From Echiichthys vipera (taxonomy: Eukaryota > Chordata > Actinopteri > Perciformes > Trachinidae): a stretch of DNA of 64,000 nucleotides. The DNA is taken from positions 21,526,276 through 21,590,275 of the forward strand of contig OY829662.1 in NCBI GenBank assembly GCA_963691815.1. The letters run 5' to 3'. The notes under the pieces were generated by a model. The model did not search any database. It saw only the letters and a program-made list of their open reading frames with translations, and was not told the DNA's origin. Shown here piece after piece: positions 56,901 through 64,000 of the stretch (its first letter is position 1; each line of letters starts with the position of its first letter). The translations under genes and the position numbers were made by a program.

Positions 56901-59900
56901 TCATCAGCATCTGTGTAAGAAACGGCTGTTCATTTGTGTTGTAGTGGAGAGCAGAGATGGATGTGCAGTCAAACATTATTTTTTCCACAATTTCAATCAT
57001 TTCTTTTTAGATGTGAATCTAACATGTGAATCTAACATGTGAAGTCTGAAAATACATTTGTTCAATTTTGAATAATTTAGGATATTTTGTTGGGGGGACA
57101 CTTCAGGTTTTCCAGAAATGGGGGGGGGGGGGGGGGGGGGGGGGGTATGTCCCCCCTGGGATCTGAACCCATGCCCTTGGGGTGCCCCAGGGATCTATCC
57201 TAGAGCCTATTCTTTTCTCCCAATACATGCTTCCTGTTGGACTAATCCAAATGTCCATTCACTGCTTTAATCACTTCATTTGTACTTACTACATGCTCAC
57301 ACTTTGTTGTTTGTCAGGCTCACATGGAGGCAGTCCACGCTGACTGGAAGGAGTACCTGAACCTGCTCATCTGTGAGGAAAACCACCTCAAACACATGGA
57401 TGAGTACCACAAGGTTAGACGCAAGAGGACAGAAAAGAACTTGCAGAAACGTACACATTTCAAACACAGGTACACATTTAAACAGGTAAAGCTCACCAGT
57501 GTCTGTGTGTGTCCAGTACCACAAGGAAGCGCGTGACACTCAGGACCTGCTGAAGCGGATGGATACGGAGGTCAACCAGAAGTACAACCCAGAGTTCAAA
57601 GACGTGTATCAGATGGAGGGTCTGATCAGGGAGCTGGACGTGAGTATTTCTTTACAGCTCACAGTAGGCTACCACTGACTGCTTCTACAACACTATAAAA
57701 TATGCTGCTGTGTGTGTGTGTGTTTGTGTGTGTGTGTTTGTAGGACCAATCCAAGGCCATGGACCACTTTGATGAACGCGTCAAGGCTCTTCAGAAGCGC
57801 AGCCTGCAGGTTTTGCCTCTGCAGTACCGCCGGGAGACCCCCCAGAAGCTGCTGCCCATTGAGGCTCTGTGCGAGTTTGACACAGATGACGTATGTAGTG
57901 TGTTATTAAAAGCTTATGCTAATCATTTTGGACTGTAGCTGCTATTACTTGGCATTTGTTGCTCATTTTTTAAACGTGAGAAACCAAAAAGGTTAGACAC
58001 AGTGTTCAGTGCTTTGCTGGAAGTATGATTCTTCATCGTCAGTGTTTCATGCTTCTGAAATAGAGTTCAGGCCATTGTAGCACACTGATGAGTGTTGCAC
58101 CAACAATGATTAGTTTACACTAAGATTAGGTTAAGTCATAGTTTAAACACAGTTTAACAGCAGGTAGAACGGTTGGTTTGTTTATCTGTATCATCTAATG
58201 AGCATTCTGTGCTGCGGTGACCCCATTTCAACTCAGAACAGTCCGTCTTATCTTCATTTTATGTCATTTTTTCACTGTCAGTGGCTCAGTGCTCTAATCC
58301 CAGGATGTTCTCTTCTCTAAGAGTGCATGACTAAACTCTCCCTTTGCTTTTCCTTTAACATTTGTGGTGTAATGTATTCAAATCCCTTCAGAAGGGAGCC
58401 CGGGCTAAGACTCTGAGAACCTTTTTTAAAACCCCTGAGGATCAGAACACAGGGGATTTGAAGAAGTCTGCGCTTCAGCTGAAGAGCCTATAGAGCTTAG
58501 GTGTAGCAGGTTGTCTCTTAACCTCAGATTTCAGGTGTTCATTATTGGCCATCATGTGCAGTACAAAACCCATAAGGTCACTAGCAGATGTAAACCTCCA
58601 TGTCCTAGAACCTAGTAATCCTTTTTTAGGGTTTCTTCTGAATTGATCCTACTTTAAATCAACAGCACTGCAATGTCCTGGGATTTAGGGCTAGGGCTGC
58701 ACAATAAATAGTTTTTTTATCGTCACAGTCATATCAGCTCGTGCAGCATTTTAAAATGTAACTATCATTCTTTTTTAAATGGTGCTTTCTGTTTTCAGTA
58801 GCAGAAAAGTAGAACTAAGTACACTTTAATATCTGTTATCACAAGTAATATCATTATCCGGATATTCAACAACCTTATCGCCAATAGACAAATCCGGTGA
58901 GCCATTTGTGTGTTTCGCCATCTAGCGGCAAAAACTGAATGCGAATTACACAAACCTTTACCTCATGAAGAGTGTCCCTGTCTGAGGCCGTAGGGTCGAC
59001 TCCCTGGGCGTGCAGAGGACCAAAATGTTCGCCAGAAGTGGATCAAGAATATTAACAGAGGTGACTTTGATCCCACCAGCGTGCTCAGTTTTGGTTCACA
59101 CTCGTGAATCTCACAGTGAACAGCATGAGATAACACAGTGAAAAAGTAATGTCAGCTAAGCTAACACTGCTTAGCTAGCTCACATTAGACTCCTCTGTCA
59201 ATGCTGCCGTGGTCACACAGAGTAAATTAACTCAATATGGTGTTATTGTGAAATATAATGTAAGATGCTCTAACTAGGGCAACCTAATGACCACTATCTA
59301 AACGTGAAGTATCTGACTTAATCAGTGATGGAGGTAAATAATCACAAGTACTCTTCATGAGGTGAGCGTTTGTGTAGTTCGCTTCAGTTTTTTTTCCAAA
59401 GTTAAAGTTTCCCACTGCTGTTGGAGCAGTAGAGAATTGCACAGGTTCTTCCCGACTTTCTAGACATTGTTGTCAAAAGTAAGGCTGCATAAAAAGTACA
59501 GGTAAAAAGTAGAAAAGGTTCACGCAGTAATGGCGGCTTGTTCAGTTACAGTACTTCCCCGGATTTGTCTACATATTTGGTCAGGTTTGGGAGTCTTTGT
59601 CTCTTTGGAGAGACGCGATCAAAACACTGCTTTTAAAAATGACATTCAGTGTATGGAGGGCCATCTTTTTACCCTCTACCGTATGGAGACAGGCGTGTGC
59701 CACCGCAATAAATATACAGTAGACTATTAAGTCCAAAGTTCAAGTTCAGTATGTATAAATACATTATTTCACATGTTTTTATTGGTTCATTCATTTATTT
59801 TACTCAGTCAATTCATGTGATTATTTATTTCATGATTCATTCGTTTTATTAATTTATTAATTAATTATTTCATTAATACAGTATATTTAATATTGAACAC

Positions 59901-61240
59901 TTTGTGGCCCACAAAAAAATAAACAAAAGCCCCTTATTTCTCTCAGTCACCAATGTTTTAATGAATATGTGTCCGACGAAACTATGCTTGTGGCGCAGCA
60001 GAAGATGACAGATTGCACTTGTTGGATGTGTACAGGGGCAGATTTTGCGCGGGGAGAGGTACACTCTGCTCCGGAACAACGGGACCAAATGGGACGTGAA
60101 GGATGCAGCTGGACATCAATTCACTGCCCCGGCCGTCTGCTTCATGGTCCCCCCCACCGACCCAGAGGCAGTGGCCATCTCTGACAAGTGAGTGTGTTTG
60201 AATGACAACATTCACTAGATGACAAACTCCATTTTATTTTATTCCAGTGCAGAATTAACAGTTCTTTTATACTGTGCGCTTGCAGCCTGGCCAGTCAGCA
60301 AAAAGCCGTCAAGCAGAAGATGGCAAGCAGCAACGCAACTCTGCAGAAACGCTTCGATGAGCTGAAGAGGGCCAGTGGGAATGCATCTATGGGTACAGAA
60401 CACGTCTAATTCTACTGTACTTAAGCTTTAAGGAAACTTTATTACATTGTAGTGATGAGTTAATATAGCCACTGGGAGTTGGTTTATGAAAGTTTGATTA
60501 TGTGTAATTTGTATTTGATATTATTGGAATATGCCCTACCAAGGCACACTATGCATTAAAGGTTGAATATGGAGAATGAGCAGAACACCTCCATCTAGTG
60601 TCTCTAGGTCGTAGTCGTAACAACAACAAATATTTTGAGCAGTCCGGTTGCCAGGTTTGTTGCCAAGTGTTTCAAGCGATCAGCCTGCTCCATGTCAAGT
60701 GATGAATCATACAGGGTAACCACTAATTTGGACTAATGAATAATTTTACAACGGCATTTAACGTATTTCAACTCAAAATGATTCATTGTTTCTGTAGCAG
60801 CAACAACAGACAACCCTGGCAACCTGCCATGCCGGCCGCTATTGGCTGCTACTATGGAAACAGAACGGGACAGAAAGTCATTGTCAAACCCGTCAAAAAA
60901 ATGTTTTAAATATTTTTTTATGGAAATACTTTCTATTTGTACCCCCTCAAAACGCAACGTGGGTGTATTATTATTCTTTTTTTATGTAGCTTTTAATAAA
61001 GATTCTACATATTCAACCTTTGACATAAGGTCCTGAAGCTGGATAAAGCATTATTATTTGATCTTGTGGTTCTCTCTTGAAGAGGGTCCCTCTGTCAAGA
61101 TCTAGTTCCTTTATTTAATTTGACACTGTATTTATATGGTTCATATGTGCTAAATCAGATTGGGGCAATATGATATTTCAGATAACAGTTACATTTTGCA
61201 TCAGACAGAGAACTATACAAATCTATAAAGAATAATTTAT

Positions 61241-61281
<41 letters not shown>

Positions 61282-63284
61282 ACCAAATCAACTAGTGTGG
61301 GTGCCTAGTCCATGGGCTACTATCCCAGTTAGCTAATATAGTCAACAACATGGACATAGCCAGTAGTTTAGCACAGCATACACCATGACACCTTGCTGTA
61401 GGGATGACATTGTATTCCCAGATTCTAGGGATTACTTTGTAAAGTACAGTGCATCAGTGTCACAGCCTACCAGAGCTGTCCCTTTGTGCAACTGAAAAGC
61501 AAATGAAGCCAGATAAGCTCACCGTGCTGTGTGTGATTGCCTGTGACCTCAGACAAGCAGGAGCAGCAGTGCCGGCAGCTGATGGCCGGTCTGGACAAAG
61601 TCGTCAGTGACCTGGACAAACAGGAGAAGGGCATTTATGCTCGAGTGCGTCCACCACTGGAGCAGAACAGGCCACTGCAGGACAGCTCTGACCGCCTGCA
61701 GGATATGAGGGTAATGACTTCCACTTCATTCTGTTGCTGGACTCAAATGCTGTTTCACACGTCTCTAAATTTAACTGAAAAGTATTTCTTTTTTTATCAT
61801 TTCTGGACAATGCACGTTAATGAACATATACAACAGTACACGTAAATGTGCCTGATTGCATCCTTAGGGCTAATTTCTATCTGTAGTCCATTAGGCAGGT
61901 TTATGTTACGAGAGAAAAACAAATGACAAAAAATATACAATATTGAAATTTGCTTTAAAAAGCAGAGAGAAATACAAAGAGAGGCAAAGAACAACATAAC
62001 AAGTCATTAGTAAAAGTTTAAACAAAGACACAATTCATTAATACACTCTACTGGGCTAGTATGGTAGCATACAATTAGGGGTGGTTGCACGTTTGGTTAG
62101 CTTTAAGCCACACCTTTACTTGGCTCGTAAAGCTGGACAGAGTGGGACATTCCTTTATAGTAGGGGGTAGTGTGTTCTATAACGCACTACCTTAAATCGA
62201 TAGTGCATCATGGCGGGAGGAGGTTTTGATGAAAGGAACCTCACGGTCCCTGTTTACAACAGCTCTGGTAATCCGAGTCTGTCTGTATTTAATAAACTCC
62301 TGAAGTGGTGGTGGCGCCAGGCTATGTAGTACTTTATAAATTAAGCATATGGAGGAAAATTTACAAAAAATATTAAAACTCAGTAAGTTATATTTCTCTA
62401 AGATGTTGCAATGATGATAAGAGAACGTTTTTTTTTTATCTAGAGCTTCGAGTGCCTTTTTGTACAGAATCTCAACTGGTTTCAGGGCAGTGGAACCCGA
62501 CACAGACCAGCTGGTGATGCAGTAGCTCAGATGTGAGAGCACCATTGAGAGTGCAGAAAAATCACAGCAGCTGCATCTCATAGAGATCCTCTGATTTTCT
62601 TAACGTTGTAAAGATTAAAGTGAATATTTGTGAATTCTTCAACTCACCGACTGAGATATTTCCCTTCAGGACATCGCTGATGCTGTCAGTAAGATTGAAC
62701 CAGAGAAGTCGTCTAAGGTGCAGGAAGCAAGGAGCTTCTTGGCCTCAAACCCAAGTAGTGCCAGTGCTCCTCAACTTCACAGCAAGGTGGATGAAGCCAA
62801 CAAGAAGTACACCAAGATCGAGCAGCTTCTTCAGGGCTCTCAGGAGAAGTATGGAGCTTGTTCTGTATCCCAGTGTCCTATCTTCTGTGGTAGTTGTGAT
62901 GGTTGTGAGAGCAGTATTACTCAAGTTTTTCTATTCCCTAATTGCTTTTAAAATTGCTTTATTGTCAATTCTTCACATGAAAAAAGACATACAAGGAATC
63001 AAAATTTCGTTTCTCACTACCCCATGCGTAGACTAGACAAGACAAAGACAAGACACAATTAGTAAAGTAATTCAGAAACAAGAAACAAAATGTTGAATTA
63101 TATGCATTTCTACTCACCTGCTAACTGCACTTACCTTTGTTTTAGACTGAAGAATTCCAACCAGCTAGAGACTTCCCTGCAAAATGGAAAGACTTTACTG
63201 TCCACATATGAGAACAAGCTGGCCAGGGAGGAGGTTGCTCCATCTGACCTCTCCTCAATCGAGAAAACCCAGCGGGAACTTGCA
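46161..63284 (+). CDS. ppl: Periplakin, 5' part of gene (16 exons, 655 codons, continues beyond window)
   Basis: Periplakin is a plakin cytolinker at desmosomes and the cell cortex. It ties intermediate filaments to the membrane and binds kazrin through its N-terminal half. Exons: 46161-46210, 51375-51474, 52897-53051, 53988-54108, 54401-54526, 55079-55120, 56042-56203, 56347-56454, 57318-57413, 57517-57639, 57744-57890, 60036-60187, 60286-60392, 61553-61710, 62670-62848, 63146-63284. All introns are GT-AG, all junction phases agree, and there is no internal stop. Matches to remembered human PPL include LIDKLQKNADKVEK (about residues 26-39), EEHNIFH (162-168), MQRCTNELYWMDQQ (215-228), YDWSD, HADWKEYLNLLICEE and RRETP. 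An SH3-like insert covers about residues 400-455. As in human periplakin there is no actin-binding calponin-homology domain. Human PPL is about 1,756 aa, so roughly 1,100 residues (end of plakin domain, coiled-coil rod, linker tail) lie to the right. Envoplakin and desmoplakin fit less well. Confidence 0.95.
47330..47480. repeat. Fish repeat of the GCCAAGTAGGTTTGCACAT type
   Basis: CAGAAACACCTGTATTGCCA then AGTAGGTTTGCACATA is a common fish LINE-3'-like sequence. Boundaries uncertain. Lies in ppl intron 1. Confidence 0.45.
47960..48310. repeat. 42-bp minisatellite with degenerate 15-bp sub-units
   Basis: Between about 48055 and 48190 a 42-bp unit (CAAAGAGGTGCAAAACAACC ... AAAAAGTGACTA) repeats almost exactly. 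Flanks to 47960 and 48310 hold looser CAAAGAGA-type sub-units. The period is a multiple of three, which explains the artefactual Val/Leu/Phe-rich open frame on the minus strand. Confidence 0.85.
49355..49454. repeat. (CA)n microsatellite, ppl intron 1
   Basis: CA run with G and TA interruptions. Confidence 0.96.
50385..50515 (-). mobile_element. tRNA-derived SINE-type repeat, antisense
   Basis: Minus strand reads GGTTCAACTCCGACCTGCGG then CCCTTTGCTGCATGTCTCCC, the same type as 52700-52840. It lies in ppl intron 1 in antisense. Confidence 0.7.
51375..51474 (+). CDS. ppl: ppl exon 2
   Basis: Follows acceptor tgtcttccag, completes the Thr codon, and encodes TAPSTELSVLIDKLQKNADK and onward to LNK. 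Donor is GTACAA. The LIDKLQKNADKVEK stretch is one of the clearest periplakin signatures. It ends in phase 0 after 50 codons. Confidence 0.95.
51896..52673. mobile_element. MITE with TTAA ends in ppl intron 2
   Basis: TTAAAGTTGTACTCC at the left and its inverse GGAGTACAACTTTAA at the right bound 778 bp. TTAA at both ends would suit a piggyBac-type target, although it may simply be part of the repeat. It contains another element at about 52228-52450. Confidence 0.65.
52228..52450. mobile_element. Nested MITE (TATCGGCCGATATC ... CGGTCGATCCCTAA)
   Basis: Rich in ATCGGC/GCCGAT motifs, with the right end AAATCCATAGCGGTCGATCC then CTAA, a common fish hAT-type MITE. Inserted inside the TTAA-bounded element of ppl intron 2. 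Confidence 0.65.
52700..52840 (+). mobile_element. tRNA-derived SINE-type repeat with poly-C, ppl intron 2
   Basis: Box-B-like GGTTCGACTCC (52783-52793), then GACCTGCGGCCCTTTGCTGC and ATGTCTCC followed by an 18-nt C run (about 52821-52838). A perfect 12-bp inverted pair (52721-52732 / 52743-52754) lies at its start. It ends 57 nt before exon 3. Confidence 0.75.
52897..53051 (+). CDS. ppl: ppl exon 3
   Basis: Acceptor is tttttctgcag, with a poly-C run and a SINE shortly upstream. Encodes DVSKINEGKQPLYQEDSKK through LQHPQAEMIEK plus two bases of an Asp codon. Donor is GTGAGT. The HPQ-x-(E/D)-MI motif matches human periplakin. Confidence 0.94.
53638..53773 (+). repeat. Repeat family C, short copy ending in (TA)n, ppl intron 3
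   Basis: Matches 27745-27870 in the same orientation, ending at CACAACTATAATA followed by a (TA)n run to 53773. It lies about 140 nt before the TG tract of exon 4. Confidence 0.7.
53911..53980 (+). promoter_or_regulatory. ppl: (TG)n tract at ppl exon 4 acceptor
   Basis: TG/CG-rich run of 70 nt ending 7 nt before exon 4. It replaces a normal polypyrimidine tract, and no AG occurs inside it before the splice AG. UG repeats are known TDP-43 sites. A regulatory role here is inferred. Confidence 0.6.
53988..54108 (+). CDS. ppl: ppl exon 4
   Basis: Completes Asp, then MKQLREKVMKLKDDHDRIYH and on to MMDEKL. Donor is GTAGGA. The acceptor is unusual: a (TG)-rich tract (53911-53980) sits directly before tattcag. 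At 121 nt, skipping this exon would shift the frame. Confidence 0.94.
54401..54526 (+). CDS. ppl: ppl exon 5
   Basis: Encodes DNLNNKGFGQDLPSVENEVE, then EHNIFHSEVEALAPHI and GDK (42 codons, phase 0 both ends). It is nearly collinear with the human segment that contains EEHNIFHNEV. Acceptor is ccctgcacag, donor GTACGA. Confidence 0.96.
54741..54979. mobile_element. MITE family E, copy in ppl intron 5
   Basis: Shares GGGTCCTATGTTCCCCGCT, CACGGCAAATAGGCCTATG, GACCCTAACA and AACATAGGGATGACCCC with 37203-37500. The left end is less complete. Confidence 0.8.
55079..55120 (+). CDS. ppl: ppl exon 6 (micro-exon, 14 codons)
   Basis: A 42-nt exon encoding EYVSGLQMKYNKLL. Acceptor is tttctgcag, donor GTAAAT. 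It corresponds to the human segment around ELRAKYQKLL. It is phase 0 at both ends, so skipping would keep the frame. Confidence 0.93.
56042..56203 (+). CDS. ppl: ppl exon 7 (plakin spectrin repeat)
   Basis: Encodes 54 codons from ANSSTRQRNLLSLRDYMQRC to SRQRQYE, including ELYWMDQQ and the conserved YDWSDTNLDY. Acceptor is cctcgtgttag, donor GTAGAG. This is spectrin-repeat sequence of the plakin domain. Confidence 0.97.
56347..56454 (+). CDS. ppl: ppl exon 8
   Basis: Encodes NFISKCLESKEATVTKLNDD through HPGKNVIE (36 codons, phase 0). The 143-nt intron 7 precedes it. NFI-(N/S) and HPG-(K/R)-N are shared with human periplakin. Confidence 0.96.
57120..57145 (+). repeat. Poly-G run in ppl intron 8
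   Basis: About 26 consecutive G on the coding strand, 170 nt before exon 9. It could form a G-quadruplex or be an assembly-sensitive homopolymer. Confidence 0.9.
57318..57413 (+). CDS. ppl: ppl exon 9
   Basis: Encodes AHMEAVHADWKEYLNLLICE, then ENHLKHMDEYHK (32 codons, phase 0). It is the most conserved stretch seen, almost identical to human periplakin. The following intron is only 103 nt. Confidence 0.97.
57517..57639 (+). CDS. ppl: ppl exon 10
   Basis: Encodes YHKEARDTQDLLKRMDTEVN, then QKYNPEFKDVYQMEGLIREL and D (41 codons). Acceptor is tgtgtgtccag, donor GTGAGT. The NQKY-x-P-x-FKD-x-YQ motif is periplakin-like. Confidence 0.95.
57744..57890 (+). CDS. ppl: ppl exon 11 (start of SH3-like segment)
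   Basis: Encodes 49 codons, DQSKAMDHFDERVKALQKRS through PIEALCEFDTDD. Its end enters the SH3-like insert typical of plakin spectrin repeat 5. The acceptor is TG-rich (57709-57740, then tag). In-frame length means skipping would remove the linker and first SH3 strand without a frameshift. Confidence 0.95.
58930..59391. repeat. Inverted-repeat element in ppl intron 11
   Basis: 58930-58974 (AAAAACTGAATGCGAATTAC ...) pairs with 59348-59391 over about 45 bp, sharing ACCTCATGAAGAGT. Probably a MITE of about 0.5 kb. Nothing coding. Confidence 0.65.
60036..60187 (+). CDS. ppl: ppl exon 12 (SH3-like core)
   Basis: Encodes GQILRGERYTLLRNNGTKWD, then VKDAAGHQFTAPAVCFMVPP and TDPEAVAISD. The human counterpart is the RGYSYTLQKNNG ... 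APAVCFVIPPTDPEA segment. Acceptor is tgtgtacag with a weak pyrimidine tract, donor GTGAGT. Confidence 0.95.
60286..60392 (+). CDS. ppl: ppl exon 13
   Basis: Completes Asn, then LASQQKAVKQKMASSNATLQ, KRFDELKRASGNASM and one base of the next codon. The preceding intron is only 98 nt. Acceptor is gcttgcag, donor GTACAG. Confidence 0.91.
61242..61280. repeat. (CA)n microsatellite, ppl intron 13
   Basis: Pure CA run of about 19 units. Confidence 0.96.
61553..61710 (+). CDS. ppl: ppl exon 14
   Basis: Completes Asp, then KQEQQCRQLMAGLDKVVSDL, DKQEKGIYARVRPPLEQNRP and LQDSSDRLQDMR. Human periplakin has RQLLAGLDKVASDLDRQEK ... RPPLEQ at this place. Acceptor is gtgacctcag, donor GTAATG. Confidence 0.96.
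61803..62585 (-). pseudogene. LINE reverse-transcriptase C-terminal relic, antisense in ppl intron 14
   Basis: Minus strand encodes MVLSHLSYCITSWS ... EILYKKALEALDKK ... YHHCNILEKYNLLS ... APPPLQEFI, the C-terminal part of fish L2-like LINE ORF2 proteins. Further degraded coding and 3' UTR-like sequence follow to 61803. It is 5' truncated and broken by a stop/frameshift near 62190. Confidence 0.85.
62670..62848 (+). CDS. ppl: ppl exon 15
   Basis: Encodes DIADAVSKIEPEKSSKVQEA through VDEANKKYTKIEQLLQGSQE plus two bases of a Lys codon. Donor is GTATGG. It matches the human IEPEK ... VEDTNRKYEHLLQLL region. An antisense LINE relic ends about 80 nt upstream. Confidence 0.93.
62945..63070. repeat. 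Fish LINE-3'-like repeat, ppl intron 15
   Basis: ATTGCTTTATTGTCAATTCT, then GACATACAAGGAATCAAAAT and TTTCGTTTCTCACTACCCCA resemble a familiar fish retrotransposon terminal sequence, probably antisense. Confidence 0.5.
63146..63284 (+). CDS. ppl: ppl exon 16 (last exon visible)
   Basis: Completes Lys, then LKNSNQLETSLQNGKTLLST, YENKLAREEVAPSDLSSIEK and TQRELA. Donor is GTAAGA. Aligns with human RLEKSLQ ... LLATHENHL. No further ppl exon is recognised before 64000. Confidence 0.92.
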
Positions 63285-63790
63285 GTAAGATGGCTCTCCC
63301 TTTGGCACACATTACAATGATATTCCACTCATACTGACAAATGGACCATTAACGATACCACCATGGGGTTTCTGATCACTAATAGTGCTATGGAGCAACG
63401 TACTGATCAGCATGCGCATTAGGACACACATGCAACATTTGTGCAACATTTGTTGACAGTAATGTTCCAAAACACTAAGCAACAAAAGCAAAAGGAAGAA
63501 ATGTTTCATGTGGAACATATTTCAACATCAACATGTTTGTTTGGTGTTAAATGCATTTTGGGGAGCAATACTGAATGTTAATACTCATTTTACAAGAAAG
63601 CAAGAATAGCATACCAGAAATATGTATTAGTTTGCAATTTTCAGTAAACCATTAAATAATTAGTTTTTTGAGGGTCCCTGTGACAAAATGTAGTCTTGAG
63701 AACTTTATCATTGAGCATGCTAAATAAAGCTGTGCTGGATCAAATTCATTGACACATAGAACACTTGGGGCTAGGCAACAGGTTTGGAGC

Positions 63791-64000
63791 ATAGACAGTA
63801 TAAAAAATGGACGTAGCATACCCATACAACGTTCTCTCAACTTGATCCAATTGTACTCGCCTATGGGAGTCACCATCTTGTCAGACTTTGACTCCACCTC
63901 ATTTCCTCTTACCAAAAAAGGGCATGTATGTGACTTCCGGGGGAGGGAGATACATCCATCTGGCTGACGTTTACCTCCGAGGAGAAGTGAGGGCCAGCGG
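63791..64000 (+). repeat. Repeat family B, copy in ppl intron 16 (cut by window edge)
   Basis: Nearly identical in layout to 31405-31620: ATAAAAAATGGACGTAGC, GTCACCATCTTGTCAGACTT, AAAAAAGGGCATGTATGTGA, then GTGAGGGCCAG at the edge. Same orientation as ppl. Confidence 0.85.

Noticed and set aside
57324..57536. Alternative continuation of ppl exon 9 through intron 9
   Set aside because: The frame stays open through the 103-nt intron by chance, but splicing to 57517 restores clear periplakin homology and correct phase.

Overview
The window reads as nuclear DNA of a teleost fish. The evidence is one recognisable vertebrate gene with ordinary GT-AG introns, long (CA)n/(TG)n microsatellites, and many fish-type transposon remnants: hAT, Tc1/mariner, PIF/Harbinger, LINE 3' ends, tRNA-derived SINEs and foldback MITEs. 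No bacterial, phage or CRISPR features were seen. The species cannot be named from the sequence alone.

The only confidently identified gene is periplakin (ppl), plus strand, 46161 to the right edge. Sixteen coding exons (46161-63284) join in consistent phase into 655 codons: the short N-terminal head, the spectrin-repeat plakin domain and its embedded SH3-like segment. Human periplakin is about 1,756 residues, so the rest of the plakin domain, the rod and the C-terminal linker lie beyond the window. Periplakin is a desmosome- and membrane-associated cytolinker binding intermediate filaments and kazrin. A GC box and a CA repeat lie just upstream of the start codon. The introns carry repeats, including a LINE reverse-transcriptase relic in antisense, a nested TTAA-bounded MITE and a SINE. 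Two exons (4 and 11) have (TG)-rich tracts where the polypyrimidine tract should be.

Positions 1-46 kb look intergenic and repeat-dominated. A CpG island at about 17.74-18.30 kb is the one promoter-like spot. A possible minus-strand first exon (17873-17937) and a possible minus-strand internal exon (16736-17082) lie beside it, and another possible minus-strand exon lies at 22818-22942. I do not recognise these proteins and cannot join the exons in phase. A 1.9 kb hAT-like element with a perfect 8-bp target duplication is inserted directly beside the island and carries a YY1-type motif in each terminal repeat.

Other repeat landmarks are: a decayed hAT transposase with a LINE end nested in it (3.58-5.30 kb); two inverted copies of one family at 8 and 21 kb, the second split by a retro-insertion with a 14-bp target duplication; a Tc1 transposase relic (10.95 kb); a HARBI1-like transposase relic (23.8-24.2 kb); a 1.4 kb long inverted repeat holding a second MITE (36.8-38.2 kb); a two-copy direct repeat (41.3 and 44.3 kb); and a 42-bp minisatellite in ppl intron 1 (48 kb). 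I found no new multigene system. The most testable observations concern ppl splice sites and the element beside the CpG island.
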